Under the pieces are notes generated by a model. The model did no database searches. It was not told the origin of the DNA and saw nothing but the letters and a program-made list of their open reading frames with translations. A DNA stretch of 64,000 bases from Prochlorococcus marinus str. MIT 9215 (GTDB lineage Bacteria > Cyanobacteriota > Cyanobacteriia > PCC-6307 > Cyanobiaceae): positions 1,240,001 through 1,304,000 of the forward strand of contig NC_009840.1 of the NCBI RefSeq assembly GCF_000018065.1, written 5' to 3'. This document shows, one piece after another, positions 1-8,669 of this stretch (the stretch's first letter is position 1; every line of letters starts with the position of its first letter). The position numbers and the translations under genes are program-made.

Positions 1-1
1 T

Positions 2-1171
2 ATTAAAAGCATAAAAAAAGTAATTGGGCCTTTTCAAGAAAATGAAAATATAAATCTTCATGAACCCGATCTTATCGATACTAATGCTAATAGTTATCTG
101 AAAAATTGTGTTGATACTAATTGGGTAAGTAGTGCGGGAGAATGGGTTAAAGAATTTGAAAAATATTTATCAGCTTATACGGGTGCAAAATACGTTATTG
201 CTGTATCCAATGGAACTGTAGCATTAAGATTGGCCCTTCATGGTATGGGTGTCAAAGCTGAAGAAGAAGTATTGATTCCTCCTTTAAGTTTTGTAGCTAC
301 TGCAAATGCAGTCTCGCATCTAGGAGCAACTCCGCACTTTATAGATATCGAATCAGAAACTCTTGGAATGTGCCCTCAAGCACTTGAAAGAAGATTAAAA
401 GAAATTGCTATAAAAAAAGGAAAATTTTTATTTAATAAATTAACAGATAAAAGAATATCGGCTGTTATGCCAGTACATGTATATGGTTTGCCGGCAAAAA
501 TGATTGAAATAAAGAAAATTTGCTTAGAATGGGGAATTCCCCTAGTAGAAGATGCAGCCGAAGCTTTAGGAAGCTGGATAGTCGATAACGATAATAGTTT
601 TAAGCATTGTGGTTGTTTTGGGGATGTAGGAACTATTAGTTTTAACGGCAATAAAATAATTACTACTGGCGGAGGTGGCGCTCTTCTTACTAATAACGAA
701 CAAATTGCAACCCATTGTAGACATATTTCTACTACAGCAAAGATAAAACATCCTTGGGATTTCTACCACGATCAAATAGGATGGAATGATCGAATGCCTA
801 ATCTCAATGCGGCCTTGGGTGTTGCTCAAATGGAAATATTAGAAACTATAGTTGAGAAGAAAAGAAGATTATACAAATGTTATAAAAAAAATTTCCAGGA
901 TATTGAAATTGCAGAAATAATAGGCGAGAGTAAAAATTCAAAAAGTAATTATTGGCTTGTTACATTAAGATTAAAAGGAAATCTTGATGACAATTTAAAA
1001 TCGAATATCCTTCAACAAGCTCACGATTTAAAAATTCTACTTAGGCCTTCTTGGCGTTTATTAAGTGAACTACCGATGTACTCTAATTCCCCATTTGGAG
1101 ATTTAAGTGAATCATTTAATCAATCAAAAAGACTAATTAATTTACCTAGTAGTCCTAAACTTATAAAGTGA
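2..1171 (+). CDS. LegC-family PLP-dependent aminotransferase (5' end outside window)
   Basis: The reading frame is open from base 2 with no start, so the gene is cut by the left edge. The upstream residues (VGPFQ-like N-terminus, NWVSSAGEWV, YVIAVSNGT) read smoothly into the part after the first ATG at 230. This is a DegT/DnrJ/EryC1 fold-type I aminotransferase. The PLP lysine is expected in the FNGNKIITTGGGG motif (codon 653-655), and HVYGLP and VEDAAEALGS are typical of the family. The LegC/PglE subgroup makes 4-amino sugars on UDP-linked 6-deoxy-hexoses on the way to legionaminic acid or bacillosamine. The next gene is a NeuC/LegG-type 2-epimerase, which fits that pathway. The exact sugar is inferred; the family call is firm. 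Confidence 0.9.
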   Translation: MKSIKKVIGPFQENENINLHEPDLIDTNANSYLKNCVDTNWVSSAGEWVKEFEKYLSAYTGAKYVIAVSNGTVALRLALHGMGVKAEEEVLIPPLSFVATANAVSHLGATPHFIDIESETLGMCPQALERRLKEIAIKKGKFLFNKLTDKRISAVMPVHVYGLPAKMIEIKKICLEWGIPLVEDAAEALGSWIVDNDNSFKHCGCFGDVGTISFNGNKIITTGGGGALLTNNEQIATHCRHISTTAKIKHPWDFYHDQIGWNDRMPNLNAALGVAQMEILETIVEKKRRLYKCYKKNFQDIEIAEIIGESKNSKSNYWLVTLRLKGNLDDNLKSNILQQAHDLKILLRPSWRLLSELPMYSNSPFGDLSESFNQSKRLINLPSSPKLIK

Positions 1172-1241
1172 TATTGTTATTTATAGTGAAATTTAATTAT
1201 TAGGTTTTTGGTAATTAAATTTTTATTTTGTAAAGTTAAAA

Positions 1242-2357
1242 ATGAAGAAATTTACAATTTTTACAGGTACAAGAGCTGAATATGGATTGTTGAAGTATTT
1301 AATTAAAGCATTAACTATTGAGAAAGATTTTGAAACTAATTTGATAGTAGCTGCATCTCATTTGAGTCCAAAATTTGGAGAAACTATTAATGAAATTAAA
1401 GTTGATGGAATTGAGCCGAGTTTTTATATTCCATTAAGAATAGATTCTGAAGAAAATGGGATGTGTCTTCAAACTGCAGACATAATGATTGAGGTTTCAA
1501 AAGTATTAAAAGAATTAAATCCTGATTATTTAATTTTGCTTGGTGATAGATTTGAGACTTTTGGAACTGCTGCTGCTGGACATTTACTAGGAATAAAAAT
1601 AATACATATTCATGGAGGTGAAAGCACCTTAGGTGCTATTGATGATAAGTTAAGGCATGCAATATCCCAATTGAGTACTTTACACTTTACTTCTGCCAAA
1701 GTGCACAAAGAAAGAGTCGAGAAAATGGGGTTTCCCCAAGATAAAGTTTTTAATGTTGGACCAATGGCCATAGATGGGATTTTAAATACTATAGAGTTAA
1801 ATAAAAAAGAATTTTCAAGAAAAACGAACTTTATATTTGGACAAAATAATTTCTTAGTCACATTTCATCCTGAAACTCTTTCCTCTGATCTAGGCATGGA
1901 GGGGTTAGATAATTTACTGAAAGTTTTAAAAGAAATAGATTGCAATATACTCTTTACTTCTCCAAATGCAGATAAAGGTTTTGAATTGATTTTAAAAAAA
2001 ATAAAGGCATTTGTAATCGAAACAAAACCAAAAAGTATTTTTATTCCATCTCTTGGCCAAGAGCTATATTTGAATGCATTGAGGTTATTAGATTGCGTAA
2101 TTGGAAATTCTTCTAGTGGAATAGTAGAAGCCCCACTAATTGGGGCAAATATAATTAATATTGGAAATAGACAAGAAGGAAGGTTTAGATTTGGTAAAGT
2201 TATTAATGTGAATAAAAATTATTATTCAATTAAAAATGCAATTAATAATTCTGTTAGTAAATCTAGAACAATAGATAATAAAAATAATTTTTCTGAATAT
2301 AAAAAATTAAGATCACCATCCAAAGCTATATTAGATGTTCTTAGAAATTATGATTAA
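1242..2357 (+). CDS. UDP-N-acetyl-sugar 2-epimerase (hydrolysing), NeuC/LegG type
   Basis: A 371-residue member of the UDP-GlcNAc 2-epimerase superfamily. It begins with the GTRAEYG signature, followed by HIHGGE (about residue 125), a LVTFHPET segment and the GNSSSGIVEAP nucleotide-binding loop near the C-terminus. The AEYG and HGGE wording points to the hydrolysing NeuC/NnaA/LegG branch, not to WecB. That branch releases a free ManNAc-type sugar from the UDP donor to feed a NeuB synthase. It lies 70 bp after the LegC-type aminotransferase on the same strand, so the two probably make the 6-deoxy-diamino-mannose precursor of a legionaminic-type acid. NeuB and NeuA enzymes are present further along the island. 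Whether it acts on UDP-GlcNAc or UDP-diacetylbacillosamine cannot be told from sequence alone. Confidence 0.9.
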   Translation: MKKFTIFTGTRAEYGLLKYLIKALTIEKDFETNLIVAASHLSPKFGETINEIKVDGIEPSFYIPLRIDSEENGMCLQTADIMIEVSKVLKELNPDYLILLGDRFETFGTAAAGHLLGIKIIHIHGGESTLGAIDDKLRHAISQLSTLHFTSAKVHKERVEKMGFPQDKVFNVGPMAIDGILNTIELNKKEFSRKTNFIFGQNNFLVTFHPETLSSDLGMEGLDNLLKVLKEIDCNILFTSPNADKGFELILKKIKAFVIETKPKSIFIPSLGQELYLNALRLLDCVIGNSSSGIVEAPLIGANIINIGNRQEGRFRFGKVINVNKNYYSIKNAINNSVSKSRTIDNKNNFSEYKKLRSPSKAILDVLRNYD

Positions 2358-2393
2358 ATTTACTCCATAAAACTAAAACAATAAAAAATAAAA

Positions 2394-2972
2394 GTGCAAA
2401 CTATTAATTTAAAAACTAATAAAGGTAATTCCATTAATGAAGTTATATTGATTAAACCAGATATATTTTCAGATAAAAGGGGGTTCTTTTATGAGAGCTG
2501 GAATTCAAATTCTTTCAAGAAGATCATTGGTAACACCAATTTTTGCCAAGATAATCATTCAAATTCAATAAAAGGAGTACTAAGAGGTATTCATTATCAA
2601 TTAAATCCTACCGCGCAAGGTAAATTAGTTAGATGTACAAAAGGTGAGATATATGATGTCGCAGTCGATCTTAGAAAAAGATCTAATACTTATAAAGAAT
2701 GGATAGGCGTTAAACTAAATGAATTAAATAAAAATTTATTCTGGATTCCTGAAGGTTTTGGTCACGGTTTTCTAACTCTTAGCGATATAGCCGAAGTACA
2801 GTATAAAGTAACTAAACCTTGGGATAAATTATCAGAAAAATCTTTATTATGGAATGATTCAGATTTAAATATAGATTGGCCTTTAAATAAAATTAGTCCA
2901 ATAATATCTAAGAAAGACGCCTTGGGAATAACTATTAAAGAAGCTGAAAATATGGATTTTGTTTTCCAATGA
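2394..2972 (+). CDS. rfbC: dTDP-4-dehydrorhamnose 3,5-epimerase
   Basis: A 192-residue RmlC cupin, the normal size for the family. The LRGIHYQ segment carries the catalytic histidine; VAVDLR, WIPEGFGHGF and the later VQYKVTKPW (active-site tyrosine) are all present. It performs the third step of dTDP-L-rhamnose synthesis, epimerising dTDP-4-keto-6-deoxyglucose at C3 and C5. The start is GTG at 2394; no in-frame ATG precedes the conserved region. Its stop overlaps the rfbD start by 4 bp, which indicates translational coupling. The order rfbC-rfbD-rfbB follows, but rfbA (glucose-1-phosphate thymidylyltransferase) is not in the window. Confidence 0.96.
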   Translation: MQTINLKTNKGNSINEVILIKPDIFSDKRGFFYESWNSNSFKKIIGNTNFCQDNHSNSIKGVLRGIHYQLNPTAQGKLVRCTKGEIYDVAVDLRKRSNTYKEWIGVKLNELNKNLFWIPEGFGHGFLTLSDIAEVQYKVTKPWDKLSEKSLLWNDSDLNIDWPLNKISPIISKKDALGITIKEAENMDFVFQ

Positions 2973-3913
2973 AAATCTTAATTACTGGTTCAAAAGGTCA
3001 ACTAGGAAGAACTCTAATAAAATTAAAGCCAACTAAAGCAAAAATTTTCGCTATGAATAGAAATAATTTTAATATGTTGGATATTCCTAATTGTCTAAAA
3101 GTTATTAGATCCATAAATCCAGATTGGATTGTAAATTGTGGAGCTTTTACTAATGTAGATTTGGCTGAATCAAATAAGGAAGTCGCAATGGAAGTAAATT
3201 ACCATGCTCCAAAAGCATTTGCCAAAGAAATGAAAGACTTAGGGGGGAGATTTCTTCAAATAAGCACTGATTATGTTTTCGATGGTCTAAGACCAAATAT
3301 GAAACCTTATACAACAAATGATAAGAAGTCACCATTAGGTATATATGGGATTTCCAAAGCAAAAGCAGAAGATTTTATAGAAGATATTTTTCTTGGAACA
3401 AATAAAGGAATCATACTAAGAACCAGTTGGATATTAGCTCCATTTGGAAGTAACTTTCTGCTTAAGATACTAAATCTACTTTTAAAAAATAAAGAAATAA
3501 AAGTTGTAAACGATCAGATTGGATCTCCCACCAACATTTATAGTCTTGCAGAAGTTTGTTGGAAAATTATTGAGCTAAATAATCTAGAAATAATTTTTAA
3601 TGAAAACAAAAATGGGATTTTACATTGGCAAGATAATGGACAAACTAATTGGTATGAAATTGCACTAAAAATAAGAAATTTTGGGAAAGAGATTGATTTA
3701 ATCAACTATAATACACAGGTTACTCCTATAAGCACTTTTGATTACCCTACTCCAGCAAAAAGACCTGCTTTTTCTGTATTAGATTGCAATTCGGCAAAGC
3801 GTGTCTTAGATCATAAAGGAATTGATTGGAGATGTGGTTTAGAGAAAATCATGAAACAAATTCATCTTGATAAAAATAATAAATTTTATATTAATCCAAA
3901 TTATAAAATATAA
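2969..3913 (+). CDS. rfbD: dTDP-4-dehydrorhamnose reductase
   Basis: A 314-residue RmlD short-chain reductase of ordinary length. The N-terminal GSKGQLG dinucleotide-binding glycine motif, the STDYVFDG strand and the catalytic YGISK (Tyr-x3-Lys) are visible, followed by RTSW typical of RmlD. It reduces the 4-keto group to give dTDP-L-rhamnose using NAD(P)H. The start overlaps the end of rfbC by 4 bp, and the stop lies 7 bp before the rfbB start, so the three form one transcription unit. Confidence 0.96.
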   Translation: MKILITGSKGQLGRTLIKLKPTKAKIFAMNRNNFNMLDIPNCLKVIRSINPDWIVNCGAFTNVDLAESNKEVAMEVNYHAPKAFAKEMKDLGGRFLQISTDYVFDGLRPNMKPYTTNDKKSPLGIYGISKAKAEDFIEDIFLGTNKGIILRTSWILAPFGSNFLLKILNLLLKNKEIKVVNDQIGSPTNIYSLAEVCWKIIELNNLEIIFNENKNGILHWQDNGQTNWYEIALKIRNFGKEIDLINYNTQVTPISTFDYPTPAKRPAFSVLDCNSAKRVLDHKGIDWRCGLEKIMKQIHLDKNNKFYINPNYKI

Positions 3914-3920
3914 TTTTTTT

Positions 3921-4958
3921 ATGGAAAATAATATTAAAGTATTAATAACTGGAGGTGCTGGTTTTATTGGAGGGGCTTTAATAAGAAAACTCCTTAAAGA
4001 AAGTAATTATAATATTTTTAATTTAGACAATTTATCCTACTCAAGTGATTTGAAATCTATAGATTCTTTAATTCAATCACTGGGAAAAAATACTCAAAAA
4101 AGATATAAATTTATAAAGGGAGATATTTCAAATAAAGAAACTGTTGAAAATGTTATCCAAGAAACTAAACCAGAATTAATATTTCATTTAGCAGCAGAAA
4201 CACATGTGGATAAATCAATTATTTATCCAGAAAATTTCATCTTAAGTAATATTCTTGGGACCTTCAACTTACTTGAAAGTTCTTTAAATTACTACAAAAA
4301 AATTGATCCTGAAAAACAAAAAAAATTTAAATTCATACATATCAGTACAGATGAAGTTTTCGGTTCATTACCCCAAAATGGTTTTTTTAATGAAAATACA
4401 AAATATGATCCAAGAAGTCCATATTCAGCATCTAAAGCTAGCAGTGATCATTTAGTAAAAGCATGGTTTCATACATATGATTTACCATGCATAATTACTA
4501 ATTGCTCCAATAATTATGGGCCATGGCAATATCCAGAGAAATTGATCCCAAATATTATTTCTAAAGCAATTCAACAAAAAAATATCTCTATTTATGGTTC
4601 AGGGAAAAATATAAGAGATTGGTTATATGTTGAGGATCATATCGATGCCATTTTACTAATCGCTGATAAAGGATTACCTGGAAAAAATTATTGCATTGGA
4701 GGTAATAACGAAAAAACTAATTTGGATGTCGCTGAAAAAATTTGTAATTATCTTGATGAAATTAATCCACAAATCAATTCCCATAAATCATTAATTAAAT
4801 TTGTTAAAGATAGAGCTGGTCATGACTTTAGATATGCCATTGATGCATCATTGATCAAGCAAGAATTAAATTGGTCACCAAAACATAATTTTGAAGATGG
4901 CTTAAAAAATACAATTGATTGGTATTTAAATAATAAAAGTTGGCTTTATAAAATCTAG
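3921..4958 (+). CDS. rfbB: dTDP-glucose 4,6-dehydratase
   Basis: RmlB, an extended SDR enzyme that converts dTDP-glucose to dTDP-4-keto-6-deoxyglucose with bound NAD+. GGAGFIGG, HLAAETHVD, STDEVFG, the YSASK catalytic pair and NNYGPWQYPEKLIP are all present. I chose the ATG at 3921 (protein MENNIKVL..., 345 aa), although the frame is open to 3867. The conserved protein begins just before the glycine motif, and the longer form would run deep into rfbD. It is the last rml gene here; the order C-D-B with no A suggests the thymidylyltransferase lies upstream of the window or elsewhere. Confidence 0.95.
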   Translation: MENNIKVLITGGAGFIGGALIRKLLKESNYNIFNLDNLSYSSDLKSIDSLIQSLGKNTQKRYKFIKGDISNKETVENVIQETKPELIFHLAAETHVDKSIIYPENFILSNILGTFNLLESSLNYYKKIDPEKQKKFKFIHISTDEVFGSLPQNGFFNENTKYDPRSPYSASKASSDHLVKAWFHTYDLPCIITNCSNNYGPWQYPEKLIPNIISKAIQQKNISIYGSGKNIRDWLYVEDHIDAILLIADKGLPGKNYCIGGNNEKTNLDVAEKICNYLDEINPQINSHKSLIKFVKDRAGHDFRYAIDASLIKQELNWSPKHNFEDGLKNTIDWYLNNKSWLYKI

Positions 4959-5021
4959 TTTTGTAATAAACAACTTAAACTTATCTGACAATAATTCAAC
5001 CTCTACCATAATTATCTTTAA

Positions 5022-5433
5022 ATCTATAAACTGAGATCAATGAAAATAGATGCCGAGAAAAAAGGACCGCAATGGTCAACTAGAAATGATCAACGTATAA
5101 CAAAAATAGGTCGCATTATAAGAAAGATGCGAATTGATGAATTGCCCCAATTAATAAGTGTCTTTAAAGGTGAAATGAGTTTAATTGGACCCAGGCCAGA
5201 AAGACCTGAGATTAATTCATTATTAATGAAAAAATCCCTTTCTATAATCTAAGGCATAAATTAAAACCAGGGATAAGTGGTTGGGCTCAAGTCAACTATA
5301 GATATGGATCATCTTTAATAGATGCAAAAATAAGTTAGGTTATGATCTTTATTACATAAAAAACCATTCAAACATGTTGGACATTTTAATATTTTTTAAA
5401 ACAATTAAAGTAGTTTTTACTCTTTATGGATAA
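5022..5433 (+). pseudogene. Remnant of a bacterial sugar transferase (WcaJ/RfbP-type initiating enzyme)
   Basis: Three reading frames together spell the C-terminal half of an undecaprenyl-phosphate sugar phosphotransferase. The first frame runs from about 5022 (IYKLRSM...DAEKKGPQWS, then MRIDELPQL and SLIGPRPERPE) and stops at 5252. After a one-base deletion in the A-run near 5230, the frame resumes as IPFYNLRHKLKPGISGWAQV and ends in DAKI. A second one-base deletion in an A-run near 5320 leads to GYDLYYIKNHS...FKTIKVV, ending at 5433. The N-terminal membrane domain and the first part of the catalytic domain are missing. Such an enzyme normally loads the first sugar on the lipid carrier, so another copy elsewhere is presumably active. 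Confidence 0.88.
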
Positions 5434-5452
5434 ACACCTAAATAATCTATCG

Positions 5453-6262
5453 TCAAATTATTTTAATTCCCCATTTTATAGAGTATTTAAAAAAAGAAAT
5501 AATTGCCTCAAATTTGAGCTTTAAATTTTTATGACTTCCTTTTTCCCAAACATGCATAATTTCCGTAAGTGGGTAGTGAACACATTTAGATATTAAAGAC
5601 AATTTTCTAGTTAAATCTGCATCCTCTAAGTACATAAAGTATCTTTCATCAAACCAATTAACTTGATTTAATTTATCAACCCTACAAAACATAAAACAAC
5701 CTGATAAATAGGAAGAAGTTATTGGTTTATCCTTATAAGCTAAATCTTCCATTTGATAAAAATAATTATATTTTCTTATTGATTTAAATTTAACTAACTT
5801 GGGAGTGAAACCTCTAATAATTTGGATAAATAAACTAGGATTTCTTTTGCATAATTTTTGAATATCGCCTTTAGGATAACTCTTTATAAGAGGTTGAATA
5901 AGTCCAATATTACTATTATTTTCCATCTCTTCATATAATTTCTTAATACAATCTAGCTTTGAAAAAACTATATCAGGATTTAAAAAAATATGATATTTTG
6001 ATAAATTTAATAACTGAGCTGTCAAATTATGAGCTTTTCCAAAACCAATGTTTTTTCCATTATTGAAATAATATATAACTTTTTTACTTAAATCATTTGT
6101 CCAAGAAAAAATTTTTTCAGCACTATTGTCGATTATTAATATTTTTGAAATTAATTCATCATTAGATAAAAATAATATTGAATTTTTGAGTATATTGTCC
6201 TTCTTTTTATTATCAAAAACATCAAATTTATTTCTATAGGTAACTAGAGAAACTGTTATCAT
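5453..6262 (-). CDS. GT2-family glycosyltransferase
   Basis: A 269-residue GT-A fold transferase. The N-terminus MITVSLVTY, the acceptor-side ILIIDNSA, NIGFGKAHN and FLNPDIV segments (about residues 93-98) and the late WFDERYFMYLEDADL motif match the rhamnosyltransferase-like branch of GT2. These enzymes add a sugar from a nucleotide donor to a polysaccharide repeat unit at the cytoplasmic face of the membrane. A rhamnosyl role would fit the adjacent rml genes, but that is inference. It is transcribed towards the decayed sugar transferase and stands alone; 294 bp upstream separate it from the divergent chain-length gene. Confidence 0.88.
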   Translation of the reverse strand: MITVSLVTYRNKFDVFDNKKKDNILKNSILFLSNDELISKILIIDNSAEKIFSWTNDLSKKVIYYFNNGKNIGFGKAHNLTAQLLNLSKYHIFLNPDIVFSKLDCIKKLYEEMENNSNIGLIQPLIKSYPKGDIQKLCKRNPSLFIQIIRGFTPKLVKFKSIRKYNYFYQMEDLAYKDKPITSSYLSGCFMFCRVDKLNQVNWFDERYFMYLEDADLTRKLSLISKCVHYPLTEIMHVWEKGSHKNLKLKFEAIISFFKYSIKWGIKII

Positions 6263-6556
6263 AAATAACCTAAATTAATATCATATATTGAGGTAGTATT
6301 TATCAAATCACAGCCATTGCTTAAAAATATTTAACAAATTTTTGTTATGATATGTTTTCCAAAAGTTTTATCAAAGAGAAATAGATTGACATTGTAATAA
6401 AGTGAATATATGGAGTATGATTAATTTAACTTTTTAAAGTTTTACTAAAAATGATCATAAGGTTTAAAACCAAAATAACTTTAATGAAAACAAGTCCTAG
6501 TAAAATCTATATTTCCAAAAAATAATTTTATCTATCTAAGAGTTTCTGATAATAAA
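6263..6556. other. Divergent intergenic region between the GT2 and Wzz-like genes
   Basis: This 294-bp AT-rich gap must hold the promoters of both divergent genes. A TTGACA at 6386-6391 is followed by TATATG at 6407-6412 with a 15-bp spacer, a weak candidate for the rightward promoter. I see no coding remnant, RNA gene or convincing hairpin. Confidence 0.4.
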
Positions 6557-8101
6557 ATGATCAAAAAAATCGCTAAAAATAATTTTTTGAATTCGTTAAT
6601 AAAGGAAGATCATCAACCTGAATTATTTGAAATTATTAAATATCTTTTTAAACAAAAAAAAATATATGCGCTTCTCTCTTCTTTATCTTTCATCATAGGT
6701 ATTCTTTTTTATGCTAAATCTCCTAAGATTTGGAAAGGTGAATTTCAAATTGTTATTAAAGAGGATGAGGCAAGAGTTACGAGAACATTTGGTTTAATTA
6801 AAAATACAACTTCCTTAATGACAAACATTAAGATTTTGCAGAGTCCATCAACATTAGAACCTGTTTTTAATTTCGTTAAAGAAAAGAAAAAGGGAACCAA
6901 AGAGATTCCAAAAGATATAAAATCATGGATTGAAAATTTCGAAATTAGTCTATTAAAAGATACTTCAATAATTAATGTTAGTTATTTTGATCAGGACCCA
7001 GAACTAATTATTCCAGTTTTGGAGCGAGTAACAAACATATTTAAAAATTATACCTTTACGAATAAACAACAAAATATTGATTTAGGCCTTAAATATTTAA
7101 ATAGTCAGTTATCAATAGCTAGGCAAAAAGCGGATATTTCTTTAAAAGAATTTCAGGATTTTGCACTAACAGAAGGTTTGGGTGATTTTGACGGATTACA
7201 GATAAAAAGTGACTTAGATTTAAAAGAAAAAAACTTTTCATTGAATGATAAATTGATAGATAAAGAGTTAAATCCTCTTCAAAAAATAGATCCAATTAAA
7301 TCTTCAATAACCGATTCAATTGGGAAAAGATATGAAGAACATAAAATTAAATTAACTAAGTTAGAAGCTGAAATTATTGAAAAAAAGCGGATATTTAAAG
7401 ATGAATCAAAAGTTCTAAAAAGTTTGAGATTAAGAAGGGATACACTAAAGAGTGCACTCTCTAGGCCTAAAGAAGTAATTATCAAATTTAGAGAACTTGA
7501 GAAGAAAGCAAGTAAATATGATGCATTAGTTAATATGCTTGAAGCTAAATTAACTGATCAAAAATTAGAAAAAGCTAGGTCAATATTGCCATGGAAATTA
7601 ATATCTAAACCAACTATTTTTGAAAATCCCATTAGCCCAAGAATAAGTAAAACTATTATTCCATTCATTGTAGCTGGATTTATTTTGGCAACTACTATTG
7701 CTTTAGTAAAAAAACTCATCAATGGGAAAATTACTGACCTTAATTATCTAAAAAATCTAATAAACTTACCTTTAATTAAAACTTTTTCACTAGATGATAA
7801 AGGGAAATGGGAAGAATCAATCAATTTAATTCTTAAAGAAGAATCTTTTAAAAAAAATATTCCTATCTTAATTGACTTTACTAAAAATATAAATATCGAA
7901 GATAAATTTACACATTTAATTCAATTACTAGAGAAATACAAATTTAAAATTGAAACGAGTCTTGAAAAAAGTTTTGAAAGTAATGAGATTCTAGTTATTA
8001 TAAGGAGTGAAAGTATTACTCATAAAATGATAGAAGATTTTGATGAGAATGCATATATCATTAATAATAAGTTAGTAGGATGGATTTTATTAAAAGAGTA
8101 A
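6557..8101 (+). CDS. Wzz/GumC-like polysaccharide chain-length determinant protein
   Basis: A 514-residue membrane protein. It has a first transmembrane helix near residues 38-56, a long charged coiled-coil-rich periplasmic region (about 60-350) with many ELEKK-type heptads, and a second helix near 365-386 preceded by the proline-containing PTIFENPISPRIS stretch. This is the layout of Wzz/PCP proteins, which set O-antigen or capsule chain length. About 125 cytoplasmic residues follow the second helix; they show no Walker A or tyrosine-rich tail, so this is not a complete BY-kinase fusion. It is divergent from the GT2 gene and ends 2 bp before a convergent methyltransferase gene. Confidence 0.85.
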   Translation: MIKKIAKNNFLNSLIKEDHQPELFEIIKYLFKQKKIYALLSSLSFIIGILFYAKSPKIWKGEFQIVIKEDEARVTRTFGLIKNTTSLMTNIKILQSPSTLEPVFNFVKEKKKGTKEIPKDIKSWIENFEISLLKDTSIINVSYFDQDPELIIPVLERVTNIFKNYTFTNKQQNIDLGLKYLNSQLSIARQKADISLKEFQDFALTEGLGDFDGLQIKSDLDLKEKNFSLNDKLIDKELNPLQKIDPIKSSITDSIGKRYEEHKIKLTKLEAEIIEKKRIFKDESKVLKSLRLRRDTLKSALSRPKEVIIKFRELEKKASKYDALVNMLEAKLTDQKLEKARSILPWKLISKPTIFENPISPRISKTIIPFIVAGFILATTIALVKKLINGKITDLNYLKNLINLPLIKTFSLDDKGKWEESINLILKEESFKKNIPILIDFTKNINIEDKFTHLIQLLEKYKFKIETSLEKSFESNEILVIIRSESITHKMIEDFDENAYIINNKLVGWILLKE

Positions 8102-8103
8102 GA

Positions 8104-8667
8104 TTACTCTGTGTTTTTAAAAATAGAATAGGTAGCAAATCGAGAGATATATTTTGAAAAAAAAATAAAATTTAAAGGAGTATGGAAAAACGTAATCTGA
8201 ACAAACCCAAACTTCTCCATCAAGTTTTTTAATGTTTCTACTGTATAAAAATTCTTATGATCATCATCCGAATAATATCCTTTGATTCCAGGTATCCCAA
8301 TAATTAAATTACCATCTTTCTTAAGTACCCTTTTAATTTCGCTTAATAGAGATTTAGGACTTGTAAGATGTTCTATTACATTATCCAAAACCACAGAATT
8401 GAAACTATCGGCACTAAAAGGAAAGATTTCATCCTTTAGGAGGAATGCCTTTAAACCAATATCTTTAACGTATTTAATATTAAATTCATTTATATCAATC
8501 CCTGTAGAGTTTGGAGTTAGTGATAAATAATCTCCAATCCCACATCCTACATCAAGTATTTCCCCCTTCGTAAATTGATTGATCTTTGGATATAAAAAAA
8601 ATTTTCTATAAAAATAACCTAATTTAGTTCTAGTTTTCAAATATGAGAAATATTTATATTGATCCAT
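8104..8667 (-). CDS. Class I SAM-dependent methyltransferase
   Basis: A 187-residue Methyltransf_11-type protein. Motif I is ILDVGCGIGDYL (about residues 37-48), the acidic post-II residue lies in GIDINEF, and VVLDNVIEHL is the usual motif before the YLLSEIKRVLKKDG-like helix. It would methylate a small acceptor, most likely a sugar or lipid-linked intermediate given the location; the substrate is unknown. It starts 2 bp after the end of the EpsG/Wzy-like gene and ends 2 bp from the convergent chain-length gene. Confidence 0.85.
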   Translation of the reverse strand: MDQYKYFSYLKTRTKLGYFYRKFFLYPKINQFTKGEILDVGCGIGDYLSLTPNSTGIDINEFNIKYVKDIGLKAFLLKDEIFPFSADSFNSVVLDNVIEHLTSPKSLLSEIKRVLKKDGNLIIGIPGIKGYYSDDDHKNFYTVETLKNLMEKFGFVQITFFHTPLNFIFFSKYISRFATYSIFKNTE

Positions 8668-8669
8668 TT

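Noticed and set aside
6386-6412. TTGACA...TATATG promoter for the Wzz-like gene
   Set aside because: The 15-bp spacer is short and the start lies about 145 bp downstream; kept only as a weak note in the gap entry.
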